This document shows positions 31,901 through 42,423 of a DNA stretch of 64,000 bases, piece after piece. This DNA is from Paraspadella gotoi. Its lineage: Eukaryota > Chaetognatha. Where the stretch lies: contig CM119265.1 of assembly GCA_051294375.1 (NCBI GenBank), positions 1,914,280 to 1,978,279 of the forward strand, given 5' to 3'. How positions within the stretch are numbered: the first letter of the stretch is position 1; every line of letters begins with the position of its first letter. The position numbers were made by a program, and so were the translations under genes. The notes beneath the pieces were generated by a model, which made no database searches, was not told the origin of the DNA, and was given only the letters and a program-made list of their open reading frames with translations.

Positions 31901-33939
31901 CTTTCTTCTTTTCCCTCCCTCTCTTTCCCTCTCTCTCTCTCTCTCCCTCCTTCCCTTTCTCCCTCTCTCTCCCTTTCTCTCTCACTTTCTCCCTCCCTCT
32001 CCAGCCTCAAATTCGACGTTCGCAAGTTGGCGGCGTCTTCTGGTCTCGTCCGCGATCTCTCGGTCGGCGAAGTCACTCTCCTAAAGATAATCATCTCCGC
32101 TGGACTCTATCCTCAGGTTCTAAACAGAACGAAGAAAAATAAAGCGGAGAGAGACAGAGTGTCCCTATAAAAGCCCCCCCTCCACTTCTTTCCTAGGTGG
32201 CCATCCCCGACGACTGCAACTCCTTCAAGAAAGACTCTGAACAGATGTTCCACACTCGTTTCAAGGGATTCGTGACGCTGCACCCGACGAGCGTCTTCGC
32301 GCGATCTCCGCATCTCCTCAGGCCACCGGACATTCACGTGGAGAAAAGGTATGGATTTAAAAGTGTTTGACGATTCTTTTGCTGGTGAGTAATTGTAGTA
32401 ATGGGCCTTTATCTTCGCCAGAGTGAAGGCGGACCCTTCGAACAAAAACGTGTCCACGGAATCTTGGAGCCACAAACACGAACTGCTCGTATACGTGAGC
32501 CTCCTCGAGACCAAAAAGCCTTACCTCACCAATATTTTGAGGTAAGTCTTCTCTTTCTCTTTCATTTCGACTCGCTGATCTTCATTTCTAAGAAATGCTC
32601 TCTTCCACCACAGAGTTCCTTCTCTCCAATTCCTCCTCCTCTTCGCCGCATCGATCGACTCCAACGCTTCCCTCAGTCGCGTCGTCGTTGACTCGTGGCT
32701 CGAGCTGAGGTTCTCCTCGCCGGAAGAGGGGCAGGAGGTGTGTGTTGTGAGTGAGAGAGAAAGAGAGAGAGAGACAGAGCACTTTTATTCATCCTCTTTA
32801 CAGATGTTGGTAGCGGTGTTAGCGCTGCGCGACGCGTGGACGACCCTGTTGAACCTGAAACTCGATCGTCGGACAAAAGTGGCAGACGCAGACTTTGACC
32901 AAGTCGCCCACGCCATCAAGGTTTGTTCCATTTCTGATCAAAAAATATTTAGGGATCCATTTGATCATTTGACTTCGTAGGTGAACCACGTGGAAGCCAA
33001 ACTGCGCGCTAAACTCGTTGAATTTCTGCAGAGCGAAGTCAAGTACACCTTTCGGAGAGTTTTGCCTGCGGAACAGGTGAGGATTGCATTTTAACTAGTG
33101 TTATTAGTGTTATTAATTTATCTTCATTTCCTGTAAACAGGCTCACTTGTATTCGGGTCCTTCAGGCTCGGCAGCCAAACCTTTGATGAAGGTAAGTTAT
33201 TACAATTTTTTTTCTTTTTAAATCTTTATTAAAAACTTCCCTCGCCTTTTCTCTCTTTCTAGACTTTCAATTCCATCTCTTCATCCTCTCCTCACCCAAC
33301 GAAAGGCGGTTGGCGAATCAACTCTTTCTTCACCCACTCTTGCCTTCAAGACGACGATGTGGCTGAGGCTTGGAGTCAGTACGGGTCCGAGGCCATGCTG
33401 CGGCATTGGACTTGTCCCAAATGCCAGGTTCATCTCGTCTTGTCTATCATGGAAAGGTGAGTTAATAAGTAAGCTATCTTGCCCCCGACTTTGGACAGGC
33501 CTCCTCCATTCCTCTTACAGGATAATTACGTAGCAAATTTTCAATCAAGACTTTTTCAAAATCTCCTCTATTCACTCCTATTAAAGCATGTTATTATTAT
33601 TTATAATTATAATCGTGATTGTTATTTTAATAAATCTTAAATCACCGCAAAATGTAAATGAGATAAAGAAATTCAAACAGTTTTTTTTGCATGATAAATC
33701 ATCATTCTCTCTCGACTTCCAGACTCAATCACGAAGCAACGTGTTCCGGCGGGGACGCCCCCTCTTCTTCCTCCTCTTCCTCCGACGTGGCACGCATCCT
33801 TGTCGACGCGGAGACGGCGAAACTCGAGTCTCTCGCCGAGAAAAATCGCAGCTCGTTCGACTGCGACCGCTGCGGCGAGAGGCTGCTGCTGACGCCGCTG
33901 GAGGCGCTCAAGCATCGGCGCAACTGTCGACGAGATTAA
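26650..33939 (+). CDS. DHX34: DEAH-box RNA helicase DHX34
   Basis: 24 exons: 26650-27398, 27521-27625, 28024-28179, 28530-28707, 28801-28918, 28986-29137, 29219-29287, 29380-29588, 29660-29754, 30202-30455, 30527-30701, 30775-30924, 31023-31177, 31299-31506, 31582-31663, 32005-32116, 32197-32348, 32422-32541, 32614-32737, 32804-32920, 32981-33076, 33141-33191, 33263-33456, 33723-33939. 1345 residues, all phases agree. Motif [10 protein letters not shown], motif II DEVH, motif III SAT, motif [12 protein letters not shown], then the ratchet and OB-fold region ([14 protein letters not shown]) and a DHX34-specific C-terminus with two CxxC zinc-binding pairs (CPKC, CDRC) and [11 protein letters not shown]34 promotes nonsense-mediated decay by aiding UPF1 phosphorylation. 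The N-terminus is about 200 residues longer than human, Lys/Arg/Glu-rich. Confidence 0.95.
27606..27749 (+). repeat. 72-bp tandem duplication spanning the DHX34 exon 2 donor
   Basis: Two copies starting at 27606 and 27678, each containing the exon end GATGACAAA and the donor GTGAGAAGTCC. The first donor is the one that keeps the frame; reading through to the second meets TGA at once. Confidence 0.85.
28285..28502 (+). repeat. tRNA-derived SINE, family A relative, copy 4
   Basis: In DHX34 intron 3. The head resembles a tRNA: box A TGGCTGAGCAGG and, about 43 bases on, box B GGTTCAATCCC. The tail (AGTGACAGGAGGCG...TTGCCATA) is shared with 47493-47716. It ends about 27 bp before exon 4. Confidence 0.75.
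28928..28963. repeat. (CT)n microsatellite in DHX34 intron 5
   Basis: A pure CT run of about 36 bp immediately after the exon 5 donor region and before the exon 6 acceptor; the intron is only about 67 bp long. Confidence 0.8.
29880..30040 (+). repeat. Possible SINE-like insert in DHX34 intron 9
   Basis: A GC-rich block in an AT-rich intron, from AGTCCCTGAGCTTCGGATCA to GACTTGCCCCCGCCTCCAGT, followed by an (AATT)n run near 30035. It resembles the SINE bodies in base composition but I found no second copy in the window. Confidence 0.35.
31745..32004 (+). repeat. Pyrimidine-rich minisatellite in DHX34 intron 15
   Basis: About 260 bp almost wholly C and T, with CCCTCTCTCTCTC and CTTCTTTTCCCTCC units, running into the exon 16 acceptor. 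It is an extreme polypyrimidine tract. Confidence 0.75.
33462..33590 (+). repeat. Interspersed repeat family C, copy in DHX34 intron 23
   Basis: Contains GCTATCTTGCCCCCGACTTT, TTACAGGATAATTACG and TTTTCAATCAAGACT, matching 12636-12965, 14440-14605 and 53255-53370. Confidence 0.6.
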
Positions 33940-33990
33940 TAAAAAGGGGGGGGGAATGACGAAGGGGAAACAACATTTAAAACTGGTCCA

Positions 33991-33998
33991 TGACGTCA
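33991..33998. promoter_or_regulatory. Consensus CRE (TGACGTCA) before PDHA
   Basis: A perfect palindromic cAMP-response element in the 192-bp spacer between DHX34 and PDHA, 134 bases upstream of the PDHA ATG. It suggests that PDHA has its own promoter. A match of 8 bases can arise by chance. Confidence 0.4.
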
Positions 33999-34131
33999 GA
34001 TAATGAACTATTTTACGTTTTCGTTTATGCCATTGCTGTTTTCGTTATTCTTTACTAAAAATCCATCTGTATCTTTTTAAAAAAGGCGAATAAAAAAAGA
34101 AACGGATTTTTTTGGAAGGAATTTAAAAAAA

Positions 34132-36906
34132 ATGACGATGATATCGTCGAAATTTGCGTCGTTGCTTTTTCCACGGACGGCGTCGCTTCCTTCCGGCACG
34201 GCTTCGTTAAGCGGCGTTATGGCAGGGCGTCGCCACGCCTCCACCACCGAAGCCAAACTGGAGACGAAACCTTACAAGTATCACAAGTTGGAAGAGAGAG
34301 TCCCGGATGTGGGAACCGTGACGAGAGAGGAAGGGCTCAAGGCCTACAGACAGATGGCGATAATCAGGTAGAGGTTAGACGTGAGAAGATCTTTTTTGTA
34401 ACTAACTTTTTTGTGACCGAGATTGACTCTTTAAATCTCATTTGCATATTGTCGCGTTTCGTTTAGGTATGTCATTGATCAATTTTCATTATGAAATTGG
34501 TACAAACAATATAAAAATTATTGATTCATTGCATATATAGGCTAATAGGTTGGCTTGGAATTAATATTATTGTTCCTTGTTCTCTTTTTGCGTACGAAAA
34601 GTGGTTGACAATGTGCGTATGTTAAGACTTTCTCCTCCATTCCTCAGACGCTTGGAGACGGAGGCTGGGAATCTCTACAAGGAGAAAGTCATTCGCGGGT
34701 TTTGTCATCTCTATTCTGGTCAGGAGGCCATCGCTGTCGGAATGAAGGCCGCAATGATTGAGGGAGACTCTATCATAACCGCTTACAGGTAGAGGGAGTC
34801 TCTCTCTCTCTCTCCACTCTCTCTCCACTCTCTCAGTTTCTCCCCCTCCTCCACTCAGAGCCCACGGATGGAGCTACATGATGGGCGTCTCGCCAGTCGG
34901 CGTTCTCTCTGAACTCACCGGCCGTCAATCCGGCTGCGCTCTCGGCAAGGGCGGATCTATGCACATGTCAGTCGCGGGGACCGGATCTATTTTTAGATTC
35001 TTCTTCCCAACCAATCACTATTCGGTCTTCATTCTCCTCTCTTTTCCTCTTCCTCCTCTTCCTCCTCCCCTTTCTCCTCAGGTACACAAAAAACTTCTAC
35101 GGAGGCAACGGTATTGTAGGCGCCCAAATTCCCCTCGGCGCAGGCGTCGGTTTCGCAAACAAGTATCTGGATAACGGGAAGGTCATCGTCGCTTTGATGG
35201 GAGACGGAGCCGCGAATCAGGTGTGTGTGTGAGCGTAAGAGAGAGAGAGAGAGAGTGCGCGCTTTGATAAAGGAAAGAAATCAAGCTTTGATAAAGGAAA
35301 GAAATCAAGCTTTGATAAAGGAAAGAAATCAAGCTTTGATAAAGGAAAGAAATCAAGCTTTGATAAAGGAAAGAAATCAAGCTTTGATAAAGGAAAGAAA
35401 TCAAGCTTTGATAAAGGAAAGAAATCAAGCTTTGATAAAGGAAAGAAATCAAGCTTTGATAAAGGAAAGAAATCAAGCTTTGATAAAGGAAAGAAATCAA
35501 GCTTTGATAAAGGAAAGAAATCAAGCTTTGATAAAGGAAAGAAATCAAGCTTTGATAAAGGAAAGAAATCAAGCTTTGAAAAAGAAAAAAAAAAAAACTT
35601 ATGTAAAACCCCACTTCTAACCTCAGAGATATGAAAAGACTTCGGACAACCATTCCGGTGAACCCTTTCCATTTTTTCCTTTACTTTTTTTTTTTAAATC
35701 CTTTTTGTTATGATTTGGTTTTGTTTGTTCTTTCCTCTCAATCCATCTTTAGCTTTCTTTCCCCCCCCCATCTCTTTCCTCCAGGGTCAAGTGTACGAAG
35801 CCTACAACATGGCCAAACTCTGGAATGATTTGGTTTTGTTTGTTCTTTCCTCTCAATCCATCTTTAGCTTTCTTTCCCCCCAATCTCTTTTCCTCCAGGG
35901 TCAAGTGTACGAAGCCTACAACATGGCCAAACTTCTGGAATGTTTGTTCTTTCCTCTCAATCCATCTTTAGTTTTCTTTCCCCCCCCATCTCTTTTCCTC
36001 CAGGGTCAAGTGTACGAAGCCTACAACATGGCCAAACTCTGGAATGTTTGTTCTTTCCTCTCAATCCATCTTTAGTTTTCTTTCCCCCCCCCCATCTCTT
36101 TTCCTCCAAGGTCAAGTGTACGAAGCCTATAACATGGCCAAACTCTGGAATGATTTGGTTCTGTTTCTTTCCTCTCAATCCATCTTTAACTTTCTTTCCC
36201 CCCAATCTCTTTTCCTCCAGGGTCAAGTGTACGAAGCCTACAACATGGCCAAACTCTGGAATGTTTGTTCTTTCCTCTCAATCCATCTTTAGTTTTCTTT
36301 CCCCCCCCCATCTCTTTTCCTCCAGGGTCAAGTGTACGAAGCCTACAACATGGCCAAACTCTGGAATCTGCCCACAATCTTCGTCGTCGAAAACAACGGA
36401 TACGGTATGGGAACCGCGATCGAACGCGCCTCCGCCTCCACCGACTATTACACGAGGGGCGATTACATCCCTGGAATCTGGGTCGACGGTTAGTTATGGG
36501 GAGATGATGATGATTATGAATGGTGATTATCATTGAATAATGAAGATAAATTCCCAGGCATGGACTTTGTCACGGTCCGAGAGGCCACTTCTCTCGCTCT
36601 CTCCCTCTGTCGCAAAGGCCAAGGTCCCATCCTCATGGAGATGGCCACCTATCGATACGGCGGCCACTCGATGAGCGACCCCGGGACGAGCTACCGCACC
36701 CGCGAGGAGGTGCAGGAGGTGCGGCAGACCCGCGATCCCATAACCAGCTTCAAGGATCGGCTGGTGGAGGCGGGGCTGGTCGACGCCGCCGAGATGAAGA
36801 AGCTCGACCAAGAAGTGAGGAAGGAGATTGCAGAGGCCGTGCAACAGGCCAGGAGCGACGCCGAGCTCCCTCTCGATGAGCTCTTCACGCACATTGTTTA
36901 CAAGCC

Positions 36907-36956
<50 letters not shown>

Positions 36957-37131
36957 GTATTAAGCTAGTATATTGATTACATTCAATGTTCTCACCCTTC
37001 CATTCCTTACTCCTTTCATCAGCGAAGACCACTCTGTCCGCACCTGCGAACCCGGGGTCTACGTGCGACCTCGCCTCGACGGGATCATCGCCGACCACGC
37101 CACCGGCGGATCCAAGATGATGTCCGCCTGA
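34132..37131 (+). CDS. PDHA1: Pyruvate dehydrogenase E1 component subunit alpha, mitochondrial
   Basis: Model: join(34132..34367,34648..34788,34859..34966,35082..35220,36326..36488,36558..36909,37023..37131), 415 residues. It forms the alpha2beta2 E1 enzyme that decarboxylates pyruvate with thiamine diphosphate in the mitochondrial matrix. Seen: a Ser/Arg-rich presequence, [26 protein letters not shown], the TPP/Mg signature [20 protein letters not shown]...NNGYGMGT, and the regulatory phosphorylation loop [20 protein letters not shown], where the serine of GHSMSD corresponds to the kinase target in mammals. The exon 4/5 junction lies inside the TPP motif (GDGAANQ|GQVYEA). The intron there contains a 24-bp minisatellite and five extra copies of the exon 5 acceptor and exon start. 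Only the last copy continues into [10 protein letters not shown]. Confidence 0.95.
34425..34560 (+). repeat. Interspersed repeat family C, 5' part, in PDHA intron 1
   Basis: Carries AATCTCATTTGCATATTGTC, then TTGGTACAAACAATATAAAA and GGCTAATAGG, shared with 12636-12965 and 53255-53300. Confidence 0.5.
35261..35580 (+). repeat. 24-bp minisatellite in PDHA intron 4 (about 13 units)
   Basis: Unit CTTTGATAAAGGAAAGAAAT + CAAG, repeated about 13 times almost without change. The unit is a multiple of three and stop-free in some frames on both strands, so long spurious ORFs arise. Each unit boundary has a HindIII site (AAGCTT). Its uniformity suggests recent expansion. Confidence 0.95.
35725..36367 (+). 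repeat. Six-fold tandem array of PDHA exon 5 acceptor plus exon start
   Basis: Each unit of about 105-114 bp has TCTCAATCCATCTTTA, a C-run, TCTCTTTCCTCCAG and then the first 40 or so bases of exon 5 (GTCAAGTGTACGAAGCCTAC...). Exon-start copies begin at 35785, 35899, 36004, 36112, 36221 and 36326. The fourth has CCAAG|GTC in place of CCAG|GGTC, losing one exon base after AG. Only the sixth is followed by the rest of exon 5. Confidence 0.95.
36911..36956. repeat. (GA)n microsatellite at PDHA exon 6 donor
   Basis: The donor GTGAG continues directly as a GA run of about 44 bp. Confidence 0.85.
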
Positions 37132-37597
37132 TTCCGCCCCAAATGAAATCTCTCCGCCGAAGTGACCAACTGTTCTTTTTAGAACAGGAGGCGAAGTCTT
37201 TCTTCGCCAGATACGAAGTCGATCTCTTTAAAAAAAACGAAAGACAACAACAACAACGACGACAGCTAAAAAGCCACCACGACCACTATTGACTGACTCT
37301 CTCTCTCTCTCTCCTTTCTTTCCCCCCCACGCCCCCCGCATTTTCTAAATAATTTATAAACAACAAAAACTAGTCCATGTATACCAGCTTTCTATATTTT
37401 TTATAATGGGTTGGTACGAAAGACCGTGTGGCACAAATCCTTTTGAATAGATTTGTCCAAAAAGTTTGTAACGTCATGTTTTTAACCATGATGTGAATGA
37501 ATAATACAAACGTACGCCCTGTAGTATTTTTTCGTTCAAATTCATTTCGCCTCATGTATCAAGTTTTAAGAAAGAGAAAATTAAATTGATAAAAACG
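37132..37597. other. Spacer between PDHA and SSBP1
   Basis: 466 bp with a short (CAA)n run near 37246 and a (TC)n run near 37297-37312. It should hold the PDHA 3' UTR and the SSBP1 promoter. No gene seen. Confidence 0.5.
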
Positions 37598-39462
37598 ATG
37601 GCGTCTTCGCTTCCCCGTATTTTCACTTCGCTTACCATCCCGCGCCGCTTTCCCGGCGCCCTCGCCGCCATCGCCGAACCAAAACTGATCAGCGGCGCCG
37701 CGTCATCGGCGGCGTCTTTCGTAACTTCAGCGCCGTCGAGACAAGAGGCGTCGTCGGCGGCAGAGGAAGACGCTCCAGAAAGGACGGCGAAGTCTCGCGT
37801 GAGTGGGTAAGTTTTTAATTACGCCGCGAGCTCCTAAAGAATAAAAGACGAAATTCCGATGCAGTGCTTGTCATAATTTTATATTGATAATAATAAACTT
37901 GAGGGGTATTGAAGGCGTGAAGGAAATAGAGAGAAAATCATATATTTCGCGAAGACTAGTGTAGTCGGGCATTGCCTAGGTTCACCCCGCCTATAATTAT
38001 GACACTTTCAGTTGTGACCCGGTGGCTCATTGAGTAAAGCCATCAGCTCACGACCACTAGGTACCGGGAAGCGTGAGGACGGCCGTAAGCCGCCTTGGGG
38101 GCGTGGCAAACCCTAAAGCCTGGTTCCAAGCCCAGGGACCAGTTCCATGGAAGGAGGAGGAGGAGTAAAAAGTAGGAAGAGCAAGGGGAGAATGGGACGG
38201 CAAACTAAATCCTCCTCTCATAAATATTAATAAATAAATAATAATAATAAATATAAATAACAAATCTATGAAAAAATCTATAAATCAAATGATCTATCAA
38301 TCATTATCAGTGGCCTCGCCAATACCAACTTATTTTGAATAATTTTCTTAATTTGCATAATTTTTTTATTTTGATAATTTGGTCAACTTGCATATGATGA
38401 GCGGTATTTATTGTAGAGAGCTCACCTCGATTCAGCTTGATACTGTTTGGGTAAGTTCAGTGGATATTGGTGATCAAATAAAGTTCTTACGAAATCGAGG
38501 TCGGATCATGGGCCAGTCATAGGTTGAGAGCATATTGTGACGGAGTGAGACAGGGTCGGATCTGCTAGGGATCCGCTCGGGAAGATGCCCAATGCCACTC
38601 GAATATCTCTCGGGCCTGGTAAGCCTGCCAACGGCTTTCTCACCTGCCTGTGAGGCGGGTAAATGCCTGTTCTTCCTCTCCCTCCTTTAAAAAACGAACA
38701 TTAGTTGCCGAAGCATACTAACAACTTTTCCTTTTTTATTTCAAAATAAAAAACGCAACGAAAAGAGAGAAAAACAATAAATCCTGGTTCCAATCTCAGG
38801 ACCCGTTCTAATGCCAAAATACGGGATAATAGTCTTAGTCCTACTCCCACTTAGCGCCCTATCCATAACTTTATATTGTGTTTATCCTCTTCCCTAACCC
38901 TTTCTGAGAATTGGCCAATTCCACAATCAAGTGACGCTCTTGGGTCGCGTCGTCCGCAACCCCATCATCGTCTCTAATGGAAGGTTGGCCTTTTTGACCC
39001 TCGTGACGAAGAATTACTACAGTGGTAAGTTGCGATGTTGGCAGGAAAATCGGGTCTGGTTTATGGGGCTGTGTGTGTGTGTGTGTAAAGACGGGATTAT
39101 AGCGACAGCCGTGTGGCATGTGATCCAATCTGTGCGTGAGAGGCTCCCAGTCACACCTTGATCATCTTTCGGGGCTTTCGATTTATAAAGAATCTTTTTC
39201 GCTGATTATTATTTTTTCATTAATACGATTATTATTTATTAATTAATAAGGCGATGGGTCGGAGGTTCAAGAGGAACGTCAGTTCCACAACGTGAAAGTC
39301 TTAAAGGAACATCTACTCAGCTTCGTGGAACGTCGCGTCCGTGTTGGCGACCGCATCTTCGTCCAGGGGAAGCTCGAGTATTTCATGAAGCCGCTCGAGG
39401 ATGGGACGAGGCAGAAGTCGACCAACATCTCCGTCGACGAGATCATTTTGGTCGGGGAATGA
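37598..39462 (+). CDS. SSBP1: Mitochondrial single-stranded DNA-binding protein
   Basis: Model: join(37598..37806,38909..39024,39251..39462), 178 residues. mtSSB coats single-stranded mitochondrial DNA during replication as a tetramer. Exon 1 encodes an Arg/Ser/Ala-rich import leader. Exons 2-3 encode the OB-fold: NQVTLLGRVVRNPIIVSNGR, LAFLTLVTKNYYSG, QFHNVKVLKEHLLSFVERRV, GDRIFVQGKLEYFMKPLEDG and TNISVDEIILVGE. The conserved W of 'tTWHrI' is replaced by QFHNV here. Human SSBP1 is 148 residues; the leader is longer. Intron 1 (1.1 kb) carries short interspersed repeats. The exon 2 acceptor (CTTTCTGAG) was chosen for frame and position; it is the weakest junction. Confidence 0.85.
37960..38165 (+). 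repeat. Interspersed repeat family B, copy 1
   Basis: In SSBP1 intron 1. Contains GCTCATTGAGTAAAGCC and CCTAAAGCCTGGTTCCAAGC, shared in order with 41825-41990. The first has a weak box A resemblance and the second a weak box B, but spacing near 100 bases is long for a tRNA. Confidence 0.6.
38500..38690. repeat. GC-rich block, possible old insert, in SSBP1 intron 1
   Basis: From CATGGGCCAGTCATAGG to CGGGTAAATGCC, GC-rich in an AT-rich intron, like the interspersed repeats. No second copy found here. A fragment resembling family B (CTGGTTCCAATCTCAGGACC) follows at 38783. Confidence 0.3.
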
Positions 39463-39798
39463 GGAGTGAAGTCGATGTGGTCATGGACATGGAGGAAAGA
39501 ATGAGGGGAAAAAAGGGGGTTTGCGTGATGTAATCGTCCCAGAAAACTGTCGAAAAAGGTTGATTCTCTTTGTTTTCATAAACTGTTGTTTTATTTGTCC
39601 CCAATCTTTTTTTGATTTTGAACGTTCATTTTGTTTTTTTCTTTCTAGACTTGAGCTGTGATATCAAAAGATTTAGTATCTACGAGAAGATTGTGATATT
39701 GAAATATAAAGGAAAAAGAAGGAAAACAAATAGAAATCCGTAGAAGAAAAAAACTGGGAAGATTAAAGGAAGAAAATTGATATCGAAACTCGAAGTCG
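39463..39798. other. Spacer between SSBP1 and IPO9 with acceptor-like site
   Basis: 336 bp. A T-rich tract ending TTTTTTTCTTTCTAG at about 39648 looks like a 3' splice site 150 bases before the IPO9 ATG; it may close a 5' UTR intron or be a trans-splice site. No gene seen. Confidence 0.45.
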
Positions 39799-41733
39799 AT
39801 GGCGGGAGGCGACGGCGACGGCGTCGGCAGCGCCATCTTCGAATCCCTCATCGCCGCCATGTCGCCCGACGTGGAGACGCGAACGAACGCGGAGGCGAGG
39901 CTCAAAGCGCTCGAGGTGAGAAAAACCGAAATTAAAAAAAACGAAGGAATTGAATTTTTTTTTTTAATTTTGCCCATCGATTTTCGTCGGCGCAGGTGAC
40001 GGACGATTACGGCGTGCACCTGGCGAGATTCACCTGCGACCCACGAAACGGCGTCGACGTCAGCGTTCGACAGATGTCGTCTGTGCTACTGAGACAGTTG
40101 AGTATATGGTGTCGGATCTCTCTCTCTCTCTCTCTCTCCTTTTTGTCAATACCCTTTCCCCCCCCCCTCACCGCAGATACGTTGAGAGTCATTGGAGCGC
40201 TGAGGCGGACAGGTTCCACGCCCCTGAGACGCCCGCTTCCTCGAAGGCCTCGATCCGCGCCCTGCTTCCTGTCGGCCTCAAACAAGACGCCGCTAAAGTT
40301 CGCGGCGCCGTCGCCGCCGCCATCGCCGCCGTCGCTCATTGGGACTTTCCGGAACAGTGGCCGGATCTGTTCAGTCTTTTGATGGAGGTCGGGGGAAAGA
40401 GGAGAAAGGAATGAATAAATGAATGAATGAATGAATGAATGAATGAAGGAATTTTAATTTTTAAAGAATAAACCCACGGCCTTCAGGCTCTGACCTCCGG
40501 CGACTCTAACGCGGTTCACGGGGCGATGAGAGTTCTCACCGAAGTGTCACGTGATGTCACTGACATGCAGGTTCGTCCTTTCGAGTCTTCCCTACCTTTT
40601 ATCTTTCGTTTATTTCGTTTCATTTATTGAATTTTTTATGGTCAATGTTTTTTCAGTGTAGGAGATCAACTTTTGACTTTTTCATGTTTCTTCGTTTTAG
40701 TAATTTATTGTTGGAGTGGAAATGTTGATTGGATTGCCTAATCACCCTAATGCAAGTTTTTTTTTTATTTATAAACCACTCGCTAATATTAGATCGTTTA
40801 ATTAGCGAGCGGTTTTAGATTATATTAGTTAATGATATTTATTTATTTTCCTTCTTTTTTTTATTCCCCAGGTTCCTCATGTCGCCCCAGTCGTCTTTCC
40901 TGAACTCTATCGGTAAATTGACTTGATACCCTTGGCCTTATCTTAATTTATAAAGCAGAGTAACTTGTGGTTCATTTCAGATTTGATATTGTAGTAGTCA
41001 AGAGTTGACTATTTTAAGCTCACTTTAACTTTTACTTACTTTTATACTTACTTTCTTCCTCTTGTCTCCCCCCCACACTACGCCCCCTCTTCTTTCCTCA
41101 GAATTTTCTCGCAACCTTCCAACTTCTCGGTTCGGACTCGAACCCGGGCCGTCGAGATCTTCTCCACCCTCGCATCCCTCATAGTCAACATCAATCAGCT
41201 GCACAAAGGTTAGTCCTTAACGATTCTTCGTCCTCATCGTTTCTCAAATAATCTTTTTGTTTAATAATTTATTTAGTCGTTTTATTTATTTGTTTGTTTG
41301 TTTAGGCATCGCTAAGCAACTTCTCTACCCTTACGCCTTCCCCCAGTTCATCGAGGCTTTCATCGAGGTGAGTGACATGGAAAGAATCTTAACTGTTAGA
41401 CCTGACATCGACATCGACATCCACCACCTCTCAGGAACTCTCCTCTCCCGGCAACGGCCACCGATCCGATTCTGGGGTCAAGATGGAAGTCCTCAAATGT
41501 CTCTCCTCCTTGACGAGGAATTGCGGGTCTCGAATGGCGCCCTTCATGCCACGCCTCCTCCCCGTCGTCTGGAATCTTTTGACGGCGTCGGCGCGCCGGT
41601 ACGTGGATAGCGTGGTCAACGGCGACGCCGGGGGATTCGCCGACGATCCGACCGACTCGGATTCCGGCGAAGTCTTCAGCTTCGAGAATCTCGTCTTCAA
41701 TCTCTTCGATTTTCTCTCCAGGTTCGATTGGAT

Positions 41734-41766
<33 letters not shown>

Positions 41767-42388
41767 AGAGATGTCGGAGACAATATTCAGTACTTCACCC
41801 TCTAACAGATGAGCGATTAGAAGCTGTGTAGCGGGCATTACTCGGGTTCACCTCCTCCCTAACATAGGGGCTCATTGAGTAAAGCCTTCTGATTATGGCT
41901 CATTAGGTACCAGGCTTAATCCAATCCCCGGGCGTGGACAACCCCCAAGCCTGGTTTCAATCTCAGGAATCGTTTCATTGCTGTCGAGGCGGATGAAAAA
42001 AGTTAATTGTTAAATATTATTTATACTAGTATTACTTGTGATTGCTGCTATTTGCTGTGCTTTCCACTCAAATCTTCCTCAACCCCTTTCCCTTAACTCC
42101 AGCATGATCGACTCGACCAAATTCAAGTCGGCCGTCAAGTCCGCCCTCACCGATCTCATCTACTACATCATAATCTACATGCAGGTGATGAAGTCACTCT
42201 TGATCCCTTTCGATGCAGTCTCACATAATTTTCCATGCAGTCTCGCATGATTCTCGATGCAGTCTCACATCATTCATGCAGTCCACATCCTCGATTTCAG
42301 ATAACCGAAGAGCAAATCGAAAAGTGGGACGAGGATCCTGACAAATTCGTCGAGGACGAGGACGAAGAAACCTTTTCATACTCCATCA

Positions 42389-42423
<35 letters not shown>

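Noticed and set aside
35261-35580. CRISPR-like array
   Set aside because: The units are contiguous and identical with no unique spacers, in a eukaryotic intron.
35183-35672. Long open frames on both strands with an 8-residue repeat (KERNQALI / LDFFPLSK)
   Set aside because: They are produced by the 24-bp minisatellite, whose unit is a multiple of three. They lie in a PDHA intron and have no start context or conserved relatives.
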